From contig CAAFYG010000132.1 in assembly GCA_900767195.1 (NCBI GenBank), forward strand, positions 1-9,747: a stretch of DNA of 9,747 bases, in the 5' to 3' direction. Made by a program: the position numbers and the translations under genes. This document shows, piece by piece, positions 1-6,683 of this stretch; the stretch's first letter is position 1, and each line of letters starts with the position of its first letter. Origin of the DNA: Clostridia bacterium (GTDB taxonomy: Bacteria; Bacillota; Clostridia; Christensenellales; Borkfalkiaceae). Below the pieces are notes generated by a model. That model made no database searches and was not told the DNA's origin. It saw nothing but the letters and a program-made list of their open reading frames with translations.

Positions 1-1
1 C

Positions 2-2266
2 AGGGGGATTGCCGGCGATCTCCGATCGGTTAAAAAAGATATCCTCACCGAAATGAAGTATACTTCTCTGCAAACGGGGGTGATGTATCAGTCCTTCGAG
101 CAGGGGAATAAAGATACATACGCGGCTTTGAAGCAGCAGCTTTCCGAAATCTGCGAACGCCTGAACGCAAAGCTCGAAGAAGTAGCGAAGAAATTGCAAT
201 TCGCGCAATGCAACGCAAACCGCGCCCCCCTTCCTGCGGAAGAGCGGAAAACGGTTGAAACGAAAGAAGAGACGGAAGAAGAAAATCCCGCCGTCACGGA
301 AATCAAATATCTCTATTCGCAAAATCAGAGCATCTACGAATCTCTTTCGGCGGCGCTTGCCGAACTGAAAGAAAGCGCGGGAACGCTCAACGAAGAGATC
401 GTTTCCGAAATCGAAAAAACGCTTGCCGCGATCGACGAGAAAATCGAAAGCCTTGTTGAAAATCAGCCCGATTACGATAAAGTAGCGGAAACGGTGAAAG
501 AGCGCGTTGCGGAAGCGATCACTTTCGAAGATACCGATTACGATAAAATCGCCGAAATCGTCGCCGAAAAAACGGAAGCTCAGGCGGCTGCGCACAGCAA
601 AGAAATTTTAGATACCCTTGCGGCTCTGCCTGCGGCGGAAAACGTGGATTACAATCGTATTGTCGATGAGGTAAGCGATAAAGTCCTCGAAAAAGTTACC
701 GATCTTCTTGAAGCAAAAGAGGCGGAAGAAAAGGGTACGAAGAACGCTTCCGAATACGATCGCATCGTGTACGGCACGGCGGAAAAAGTGATCGAATCTT
801 TGCCGCCTGTGGAAAGAATCGATTATGCGCGCATCGCCGAGGGGGGCGCGCTCGGCGAAGAAACGCTTGAAAAAATCGCGGAAGCCGTGGCGGCGAAAAT
901 TGAGCTGCCTAAAGCGGAAGAGCCGGATTACGATAAACTCGCGGAAACGCTTGCTGCGAAGATGCCCGTTCCCGAAGCGATCGACTATGATAAACTTGCC
1001 GACGCGGTGATCTCCAGATTGCCCGTGGCGGAAGCGATCGATTACGATAAACTTGCCGATACCGTGCTTGCGAAACTTCCCGAAACGGAAGCGATCGATT
1101 ACGAAAAAATCGCGGAAATCGCCAATAATGCCGCGGCAACGGTTGTTGTTTCCGAAGAAACTCCCGATTACGAAGCGATGGCAGACGCGGTGGTTGCAAA
1201 ACTGCCCGCAGCCGAAGAAGTCGACTACGAGCGGCTCGCGTATGCGGCGGCTTCCAAAGTGGAAATTCCCGAGGCGGAAGCAATCGATTACGATCGGATC
1301 GCAAACGACGTGGCGGCGAAAATCGATATTCCCGCGCCGGAACAAATGGATTACGAACGGTTGGCGGCTTCCGTGGCGGAGAGAATCCCCGCACCCGAGC
1401 CTGCAACATACGACGTGCTGATCGACGAAGAAGGGGTGAAGAGTATTGCCGATACTTTGGCGGCAACCGTAGCGGGCAATATTCCCGAAACGAAAGCTCC
1501 CGAAGTGGATACCGATGCGCTCGCGAGCGAAATTTCGGAAAAAATGGGTACGCCTTCGTACGAAACAATTCTCGATGAAAACGGCGCGCAGATGATCGCG
1601 GACGCCGTGGCGGAAAAATTGACGGCGTCCAACTACGGCATAGCCGCGCTTCCCTTGCTTGCGGAAGAGAAACCCGTGGAAGTATCCGAAGAAGTTGCGG
1701 TCACCGAGCCGATCGCGGTGGAAGAGCCGGCCGAAGTAGTTGCGGAAGAGCCGAAAGAAGATCTCGTATTGAAGATCGACAGAAGCTTTACGGCAAAACT
1801 CAAACAGAGCGACGACGAAACGAAAGATCGCTACGGTTTGATTAAAAACGCATTGCTTTCGTATAAGAAAGTGAAGTCAACCATAAGCTGGAATACGGAT
1901 AGATTTAATTGCGGCAGAAACACGATCGCAAAAATGAATATCCGCGGAAAGACGCTTTGCGTGTATTTCGCGCTCGATCCGAAAGATCCCGAATTCAAGC
2001 AGACGATTTATAATCAGAAGGATATGAGCGAGCATAAAGCCTACGAGCAGACGCCGTTTATGATGAAGATCAAGAGCGATCTTGCGGCGAAGCGCGCGGT
2101 GCGGCTTGTGGAAATCATGGCAGAGAAAAACGGCGCGGCGAAGAAGAAAGATTTCGAAGAAGTCGATTATAAAAAGACTTATCGTTACGCAGGGGACAGA
2201 CAGCTTGAACTGACGGGGTTGCTCAGAAAGTCGATGGGCAAGCGCGCGGTGTTCGATTTCGATTGA
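2..2266 (+). CDS. Large acidic repeat protein with conserved C-terminal domain, 5'-truncated by window edge
   Basis: I do not recognise this protein by name. The frame is open from base 2 and the first ATG (53) has no ribosome binding site, so the gene most likely begins upstream of the window. Numbering residues from that ATG gives 737. Residues 1-60 and about 85-140 look helical and coiled-coil-prone. Residues 140-455 carry about 14 degenerate repeats on the core D-Y-[DE]-[KR]-[LI]-A, with a Lys then usually Leu/Ile-Pro near the end of each helix. Residues 540-568 are a Glu/Val/Pro-rich linker. Residues 570-737 form a compact, more basic domain (S-F-T-A-K-L, I-S-W, N-I-R-G-K-T-L-C-V-Y-F-A-L-D-P). 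By memory that domain resembles one found at the C-terminus of unnamed clostridial proteins and loosely the DUF5655 type; this is unverified. No signal peptide or membrane segment is visible in the part present. A structural or scaffold role is only a guess. Confidence 0.85.
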   Translation, partial: RGIAGDLRSVKKDILTEMKYTSLQTGVMYQSFEQGNKDTYAALKQQLSEICERLNAKLEEVAKKLQFAQCNANRAPLPAEERKTVETKEETEEENPAVTEIKYLYSQNQSIYESLSAALAELKESAGTLNEEIVSEIEKTLAAIDEKIESLVENQPDYDKVAETVKERVAEAITFEDTDYDKIAEIVAEKTEAQAAAHSKEILDTLAALPAAENVDYNRIVDEVSDKVLEKVTDLLEAKEAEEKGTKNASEYDRIVYGTAEKVIESLPPVERIDYARIAEGGALGEETLEKIAEAVAAKIELPKAEEPDYDKLAETLAAKMPVPEAIDYDKLADAVISRLPVAEAIDYDKLADTVLAKLPETEAIDYEKIAEIANNAAATVVVSEETPDYEAMADAVVAKLPAAEEVDYERLAYAAASKVEIPEAEAIDYDRIANDVAAKIDIPAPEQMDYERLAASVAERIPAPEPATYDVLIDEEGVKSIADTLAATVAGNIPETKAPEVDTDALASEISEKMGTPSYETILDENGAQMIADAVAEKLTASNYGIAALPLLAEEKPVEVSEEVAVTEPIAVEEPAEVVAEEPKEDLVLKIDRSFTAKLKQSDDETKDRYGLIKNALLSYKKVKSTISWNTDRFNCGRNTIAKMNIRGKTLCVYFALDPKDPEFKQTIYNQKDMSEHKAYEQTPFMMKIKSDLAAKRAVRLVEIMAEKNGAAKKKDFEEVDYKKTYRYAGDRQLELTGLLRKSMGKRAVFDFD
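470..1411 (+). repeat. Coding repeat: 19-23 residue D-Y-[DE]-[KR]-[LI]-A modules
   Basis: The D-Y (or E-Y/T-Y) anchor codons begin at 470, 536, 647, 752, 821, 926, 983, 1040, 1097, 1166, 1223, 1286, 1349 and 1406. From 926 to 1097 the spacing is exactly 57 bases (19 residues) three times in a row. Later steps are 69, 57, 63, 63 and 57, so units vary by insertions of 2-4 residues. Earlier copies are more widely spaced (66, 111, 105, 69, 105), as if units between them have decayed or helices were inserted. A typical unit is D-Y-D-K-L-A-D-x-V-x-A-K-L-P-x-x-E-A-I: one amphipathic helix closed by a proline. Expansion by unequal crossing-over is the likely origin. Confidence 0.85.
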
Positions 2267-2312
2267 TTGAAAGTCCGCTTCGGAAATCGCGGCGGCTCGT
2301 AAAGAAAAATGA

Positions 2313-2346
2313 GAGGAGGGCTGAAAAGAATTTTTCGGCTCTCTTT
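2313..2346. terminator. Strong hairpin downstream of the repeat-protein gene, candidate terminator
   Basis: Bases 2313-2327 pair with 2332-2346 to give a 15-bp stem including a few G-U pairs, with a 4-base loop at 2328-2331. It lies 46 bases after the stop codon of the repeat-protein gene. On the + strand the 3' side is CU-rich inside the stem but is followed by CTATGAAAAAGGG, not by a clean U-tract. On the - strand the stem is followed by CATTTTTCTTTA, which is a better U-tract, although no - strand gene ends here. It is a plausible terminator for the upstream gene, possibly working in both directions. Confidence 0.5.
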
Positions 2347-2436
2347 CTATGAAAAAGGGATATGGAAAAATCAGGGTTTTTTCTGCGAAAAACGGGCGTT
2401 TTTCTATGAAAATCGGCTTGTTTTTCTCGAAAAAAC
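2343..2436. repeat. Series of T-tract/A-tract inverted repeats
   Basis: Four imperfect units of the form pyrimidine T-tract, CT plus two bases, then an A-tract follow one another at about 2343-2357, 2377-2393, 2399-2412 and 2420-2436. Most are self-complementary. The stretch GAAAAACG (2387-2394) and CGTTTTTC (2397-2404) is a perfect 8-bp inverted repeat separated by GG. GTTTTT (2420-2425) pairs with AAAAAC (2431-2436). The string TTTCTATGAAAA occurs twice, 57 bases apart (2344 and 2401). This is part of the gene-free stretch 2267-2629. The rest of that gap (2445-2585) is purine/A-rich on the + strand and holds no credible ORF. Confidence 0.5.
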
Positions 2437-2523
2437 GCGGTTAAAACACGTAAAAACAGGCTAAAATTGAAAGAAAACGCCCGAAAAAAGCAGGAAAAAT
2501 GCCTTAAATACGGGGAAAAACGA

Positions 2524-2556
2524 GCAAAAATCGAAGAAAAAACGGCTGATTTTTGC
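2524..2556. repeat. 9-bp inverted repeat upstream of rnj
   Basis: GCAAAAATC (2524-2532) and GATTTTTGC (2548-2556) are perfect complements across a 15-base spacer. The element lies about 75 bases before the rnj start. It could be an operator or a leader hairpin if transcription begins upstream of it. It is not followed by a U-tract, so it is unlikely to be a terminator. Confidence 0.35.
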
Positions 2557-2581
2557 CATAAAAAACGGAAATAACGCGGCT

Positions 2582-2610
2582 GTCCGATCCGCTTGAAAAT
2601 TTCGGATAAT
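2582..2610 (+). promoter_or_regulatory. Possible promoter region for the rnj cluster
   Basis: GATAAT (2605-2610) matches the -10 consensus at five of six positions and would start a transcript near 2617, only about 13 bases before the ATG at 2630. The expected -35 position (around 2582-2587) has no good TTGACA match, so support is weak. A small dyad, ATCCG (2587-2591) with CGGAT (2603-2607), overlaps the candidate -10 and could bind a regulator. Confidence 0.3.
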
Positions 2611-2629
2611 CAAATTTTTGCGAGGAATA

Positions 2630-4768
2630 ATGAAACAGGAAAATCAAAATCAGGTACAGGATGCACAGAACGGAAAAATCGAAAACGACGCAAAGAAAAC
2701 GGCGTTTCGAAGAACGGCGCGAAGAGTTGCCGGCACGGCGAAAAGCGATGGCGGCGCAAAAAGCGTACAAAAACGCGCGCTGAAAATAAACGCGGCGAGC
2801 GGCGAAACAAAAACGCGCGGCGTGAGAAAAGCAAGCGGCTCGGGAACTTCGATGAACGCTGCTTATTTGCCCGTGTACGAAACGAAACGCGTGCCGAAAG
2901 CGGCAAAAACCGCACCGAAAGGCGAGCAGTTGCAGCTTTCCGTGCCTGCGGCGGCGCAGCAGCAAACACCGATCAAAGCGGGAAAAACTTTCATTGCGGA
3001 CGCACGCTATGTACGCGAAAAAGCTACCGAACGCGCGCTGGAAAGAGCCTACGAAAAAATGTACGGCGAGGGCGGCGAAGCTTCGGTAAACCGTGCGGGG
3101 CGCGCGGGCAGAGGCAAAAAGCCCGTGAAAATTATTTTTCTCGGCGGCGTTGGCGAAATCGGCAAAAACATGACGGCGATCGAGTACGGCAACGATATTA
3201 TCGTGATCGACGCGGGACTGACTTTCCCGAACAACGAGGACATGCCCGGCATCGATCTCGTCGTACCCGATATCACGTACCTTGTGCAGAATAAAGACAA
3301 GGTGCGCGCCGTCTTTTTAACGCACGGGCATGAAGATCATATCGGCGGCGTGCCGTATCTTATGAAAGAGCTGAACCCCGGCACACCCATTTACGGCACG
3401 AAGCTGACTTTGATGCTTACGGACAATAAATTGCAGGAAAGCCGTATTCAGAATGTGCCGGAGCGCGTGGTAGAACCCGGCGACGTGGTGAAACTCGGCT
3501 CGTTCGCCGTGGAAATCGTGAACGTAAATCATTCGATTTCCGGCGCGGTGGCGCTTGCGATCCGCACGCCTTACGGCTTGATATATCATAGCGGCGATTT
3601 TAAAATCGATCTCACGCCCGTATCGGGCAAGCCGATCGATCTCGACAGAATTGCCGCGCTCGGGCGCGAAGGGGTGCTTTTGTATCTCGGCGAATCCACG
3701 AATATCGAACGCCTCGGCTACACGATGAGCGAAACGGTGGTTGGCACAACGCTTGATCATCTCTTTGCCGAAAATCGCGACAGGCGGCTGATTGTGGCGA
3801 CGTTCGCTTCCAACGTGCATAGATTGCAGCAGATTATCGATCGCGCCGTGCAGTACGGCAGAAAAGTGGCTCTTTCGGGCAGAAGCATGCTGAAAGTGGT
3901 GGACGCGGCGGTGAAAATCGGCGAGCTGAAAATACCCGAAGGAATTTTGGTGGACCTTGCGAAAAATAAAAACCTTTTCGATCGCGAAATCGTGATTTTA
4001 TCGACGGGATCACAGGGCGAGCCGATGAGCGCGCTGACGAGAATGGCTTCGGGTGATTCCGATAAGGTGACGATCGGCGAAAACGATACGGTGATTATTT
4101 CCGCTTCGCCTATTCCCGGCAACGAGAAAATGATTTACCGCGTGATCAATAATCTGTATCGTTTGGGCGCGAACGTAGTGTATGAAAGTCTTGAAAAAAT
4201 TCATGTTTCGGGGCATGCTTGTCAGGAAGAACATAAAATTTTGCATCAGCTGCTTTTGCCGAAGTTTTTCATTCCCATTCACGGCGAATACCGCCATCTG
4301 AAAAAGCACGCGCTTTTGGCGCAGGAAATGGGTATGCCGGCGAAAAATATCTGCATTGCGGATATAGGGAATTGCTACGAGCTGACGGATCATTCGCTGA
4401 CGCTCGGCGAAAACGTGACGGCCGGTACGCGCCTGATCGACGGCGAAGGTTTCGAAGACTACGGCACAAGCGAAGTGATGAAAGACCGCCTGAAATTCGC
4501 GGCGGAAGGCGTGTTCTTCGTGTCGCTTGCCGTGACGGGCAATTACGTGGTGGGCGAGCCTGTGATCGATTCGCACGGATTTATGTTCGGCGAACAGATG
4601 GATATGAGCGAGGCTTATGGCGTGGTGAAACGCGCCGCGGACGATTACGACTATGAAAACGGCACGAAAGAAGATTTATCCGTGGCGGTACGCAAGGCTT
4701 TGAGAAATTATATATTCAAAAAGACGAAGCAATCGCCGTTTATCGTGGTTTCCGTGGTGGAAGTGTAA
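2630..4768 (+). CDS. rnj: Ribonuclease J with about 160-residue basic N-terminal extension
   Basis: RNase J is a cytoplasmic metallo-beta-lactamase/beta-CASP nuclease with 5'-3' exonuclease and endonuclease activity in mRNA decay and rRNA maturation. The core begins near residue 166 with the family strand and L-G-G-V-G-E-I-G-K-N. The metal motif H-G-H-E-D-H is at 232-237, further ligands are H301 (N-H-S), D323 (G-D-F) and H551 (I-H-G-E-Y-R), and the phosphate-binding H-V-S-G-H is at 525-529. All are offset by 158-161 from B. subtilis RNase J1, so the catalytic core is complete. I chose ATG 2630 (712 residues), preceded by GAGGA three bases away, over an in-frame TTG at 2618 with no ribosome binding site. 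Family members are usually near 555 residues. The excess is a Lys/Arg/Ala/Gln-rich, probably disordered N-terminal tail. It heads a cluster with the genes that follow. Confidence 0.95.
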   Translation: MKQENQNQVQDAQNGKIENDAKKTAFRRTARRVAGTAKSDGGAKSVQKRALKINAASGETKTRGVRKASGSGTSMNAAYLPVYETKRVPKAAKTAPKGEQLQLSVPAAAQQQTPIKAGKTFIADARYVREKATERALERAYEKMYGEGGEASVNRAGRAGRGKKPVKIIFLGGVGEIGKNMTAIEYGNDIIVIDAGLTFPNNEDMPGIDLVVPDITYLVQNKDKVRAVFLTHGHEDHIGGVPYLMKELNPGTPIYGTKLTLMLTDNKLQESRIQNVPERVVEPGDVVKLGSFAVEIVNVNHSISGAVALAIRTPYGLIYHSGDFKIDLTPVSGKPIDLDRIAALGREGVLLYLGESTNIERLGYTMSETVVGTTLDHLFAENRDRRLIVATFASNVHRLQQIIDRAVQYGRKVALSGRSMLKVVDAAVKIGELKIPEGILVDLAKNKNLFDREIVILSTGSQGEPMSALTRMASGDSDKVTIGENDTVIISASPIPGNEKMIYRVINNLYRLGANVVYESLEKIHVSGHACQEEHKILHQLLLPKFFIPIHGEYRHLKKHALLAQEMGMPAKNICIADIGNCYELTDHSLTLGENVTAGTRLIDGEGFEDYGTSEVMKDRLKFAAEGVFFVSLAVTGNYVVGEPVIDSHGFMFGEQMDMSEAYGVVKRAADDYDYENGTKEDLSVAVRKALRNYIFKKTKQSPFIVVSVVEV

Positions 4769-4802
4769 CGCGGCGAAATTACGATGCGGCGCGGGTGAGA
4801 AG

Positions 4803-5435
4803 ATGCAGAAGAAGAGTTTTTCGGACGGCGTGCAACGGCTTGATATTTGCGAGCCTTTGAAAAGAAAGCGCGAAGAAGCGAAAGCGGCGGGGATTCCCGT
4901 GGCGGACGATCTTACGCTGCAATTTCTGCTGGTGCTTTTGCGCGCGGCGCAGCCGAAAAAAATTCTCGAAATCGGCACGGCGGTGGGACTTTCCGGCGCG
5001 GCGGCACTGCTTGCGTTGCCTCAGGCGCGGCTCACCACGATAGAAATCGAAGAAAATTCGTATCTGCAAGCGAAAGAAAATTTTGCGTTTTTCGGCGTGG
5101 AAGATCGCGTGAACGCATATCTCGGCGACGCGGGCGAGATTATCGCGGCGATGCCGAGAGAGATGAACGGAACGTTTGATTTTATCTTTCTGGACGGGCC
5201 GAAAGCGCAGTATTCGAAATATCTGCCCGATTTAAAACGGCTTTTGCGAAGCGGCGGCGTGCTGTTTTCGGACGACGTGCTTTTGTACGGCTGGGTGGAC
5301 GGCGAAGCGCCGCATAAGCGGCATGTGCTGATAGATAAGCTGCGCGAATATCTGCGCGAGATCTGCGCGGACGAAGAATTGACGACAAGCATACTGAAAA
5401 TCGGCGACGGCGCGGCGGTGAGCGTGAAACGGTGA
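4803..5435 (+). CDS. trmR: SAM-dependent O-methyltransferase, probable tRNA 5-hydroxyuridine methyltransferase
   Basis: This 210-residue protein belongs to the class I O-methyltransferase family 3 (COMT/YrrM type). The SAM-binding loop E-I-G-T-A-V-G-L-S-G starts at residue 56. The metal-site stretch F-L-D-G-P has D131, and S-D-D-V gives D157 and D158. These align with D133, D159 and N160 that I recall for B. subtilis TrmR, so the third ligand would be Asp instead of Asn. TrmR methylates 5-hydroxyuridine at tRNA position 34 to 5-methoxyuridine. The U32-family gene directly downstream supports that role over a small-molecule catechol-type substrate. The start ATG is 34 bases after the rnj stop with only a weak ribosome binding site (GGTGAG), which suggests co-transcription and perhaps translational coupling. 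Confidence 0.85.
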   Translation: MQKKSFSDGVQRLDICEPLKRKREEAKAAGIPVADDLTLQFLLVLLRAAQPKKILEIGTAVGLSGAAALLALPQARLTTIEIEENSYLQAKENFAFFGVEDRVNAYLGDAGEIIAAMPREMNGTFDFIFLDGPKAQYSKYLPDLKRLLRSGGVLFSDDVLLYGWVDGEAPHKRHVLIDKLREYLREICADEELTTSILKIGDGAAVSVKR

Positions 5436-5459
5436 CGGCGATTGACGGTTAAAAAGAAG

Positions 5460-6683
5460 ATGAAAGCGGAATTACTTGCCCCTGCGGGGAATTTTTCAAA
5501 ACTGAAAACGGCGTTTTATTTCGGCGCGGACGCGGCGTATCTCGGCGGCAAAGATTTTTCTTTGCGCGCGTTTTCGGATAATTTCGACGCGGACGAATTG
5601 AAAAAAGCCGTGGACTTTGCTCATGCTTTCCGCAAAAAAGTATACGTAACGGCGAATATTTTTGCCCGCAACGGCGATTTTGCCTATCTTGCCGATTATT
5701 TTCGGTTTTTGGCGGAGATCGGGGCGGACGCGGCGATCGTGAGCGATCTCGGCGCGATGAATGTTCTGAAAAAATCTGCGCCTTCGCTTGCGCTGCACGT
5801 ATCCACGCAGGCGAACACGCTGAATAAGTACGCGGCGAAATTTTACGCGGAAGAGTTGGGCGCGGAACGCGTGATTCTCGCGCGGGAATTGTCGCTCAAA
5901 GAAATCGCGGAAATCCGCGAATTTAATCCGGACGTGGAATTGGAAGCGTTCGTACACGGCGCGATGTGCATTTCGTACAGCGGCAGGTGTTTATTATCCG
6001 ACTATCTGGACGGGCGTTCTTCCAACCGCGGGGCGTGCGTGCAGGCGTGCCGCTGGAAGTACGAAATCCGCGCGCTCAATCCCACGAACGGCGAAACGGG
6101 GTTTTTGCCGCTCGAAGAGGACGAACGCGGCGCGTATATTTTAAACGGAAAGGATCTTAACATGCTTTCCGCTTTGGGCGAGCTTGAAAAAGCGGGAGTA
6201 AATTCTTTTAAAATCGAAGGGCGGATGAAGAGCGAGTATTATCTCGCCACGGTGGTGAACGCGTATCGCCGCGCGATGGACGGCGCGGATACGGCGTTTT
6301 GCGAAAGGGAATTGTGCGCGACGGCGCATCGGAATTTTACGAAAGCTTACGCCTACGGCAAAGACGGCGCAAAAAAGACGGAAGAATATGCAGCGGGACA
6401 GATCAAGGGCGAATACGATTATGCCGCTAACGTGATGTCCTGCGAAAACGGCGTTTTGCGCGCGGAAATGCGTAACCGTTTTAAAAGCGGGGACAAGCTG
6501 AACGTGTTATCGCCGGGGGCGTTTCACGGGAAAGACTTTACCGTGGGCGAAATGTTTTCGGAGACGGACGGCGAAAAGACGACGGACGCGAAGCGGGTGC
6601 AGGGCGTGTATTCTTTTGCGTGCGAATATCCTTTGCGTGCGGGAGATATTCTGAGAAAGAAAGCGACGGAGGCTCGGCAATGA
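5460..6683 (+). CDS. trhP: Peptidase U32 family protein, probable tRNA 5-hydroxyuridine synthase
   Basis: This 407-residue protein opens with the family start E-L-L-A-P-A-G-N-F and Y-F-G-A-D-A-A-Y-L-G-G. The U32 signature E-A-F-V-H-G-A-M-C spans residues 162-170. Cysteines 170, 177, 193 and 197 fit the Fe-S ligand set described for TrhP-type members. In E. coli (YegQ) and B. subtilis (YrrN/YrrO) these proteins hydroxylate U34 of tRNA using prephenate-derived chemistry. They are not shown to be peptidases in that role. Adjacency to a TrmR-like methyltransferase matches the B. subtilis yrrMNO arrangement, but only one U32 gene is present here. An in-frame TTG at 5442, seven bases after the upstream stop, is an alternative start. 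I prefer ATG 5460 because it fits family N-termini. Neither start has a good ribosome binding site. A collagenase-like U32 protease is the alternative reading. Confidence 0.85.
   Translation: MKAELLAPAGNFSKLKTAFYFGADAAYLGGKDFSLRAFSDNFDADELKKAVDFAHAFRKKVYVTANIFARNGDFAYLADYFRFLAEIGADAAIVSDLGAMNVLKKSAPSLALHVSTQANTLNKYAAKFYAEELGAERVILARELSLKEIAEIREFNPDVELEAFVHGAMCISYSGRCLLSDYLDGRSSNRGACVQACRWKYEIRALNPTNGETGFLPLEEDERGAYILNGKDLNMLSALGELEKAGVNSFKIEGRMKSEYYLATVVNAYRRAMDGADTAFCERELCATAHRNFTKAYAYGKDGAKKTEEYAAGQIKGEYDYAANVMSCENGVLRAEMRNRFKSGDKLNVLSPGAFHGKDFTVGEMFSETDGEKTTDAKRVQGVYSFACEYPLRAGDILRKKATEARQ
6668..6672 (+). promoter_or_regulatory. Ribosome binding site deciding the asparaginase start
   Basis: GGAGG lies inside the end of the U32 gene, seven bases before ATG 6680. 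It picks that ATG over an in-frame ATG at 6620, which would add 20 residues unlike the family. The start ATG and the upstream stop overlap as ATGA (6680-6683), a typical translational-coupling junction. Confidence 0.9.

Noticed and set aside
608..1568. Long antisense ORFs (245 and 219 codons) opposite the repeat gene
   Set aside because: They arise because the 57-base coding repeat avoids stops in the other frames. They are Arg/Phe-rich, lack start signals, and the + strand frame is clearly the coding one.
2349..2444. A 31-codon ORF (begins M-K-K-G-Y-G-K-I) just after the hairpin
   Set aside because: No ribosome binding site, composition set by the T-tract/A-tract units it overlaps, and no recognisable motif. 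It could be a leader peptide but nothing supports that.
2267..2629. Possible riboswitch or structured ncRNA in the gap before rnj
   Set aside because: The inverted repeats are short and AU-only apart from the first hairpin, and no conserved aptamer core or known ncRNA signature is recognisable.
2593..3294. A 233-codon + strand ORF overlapping the start of rnj
   Set aside because: It is an Arg/Lys-rich out-of-frame shadow of the basic N-terminal tail. The rnj frame runs on into a complete catalytic domain.
4010..4576. Antisense ORF of 188 codons inside rnj
   Set aside because: Shadow of high-GC third positions in rnj; His/Arg-rich with no family resemblance.
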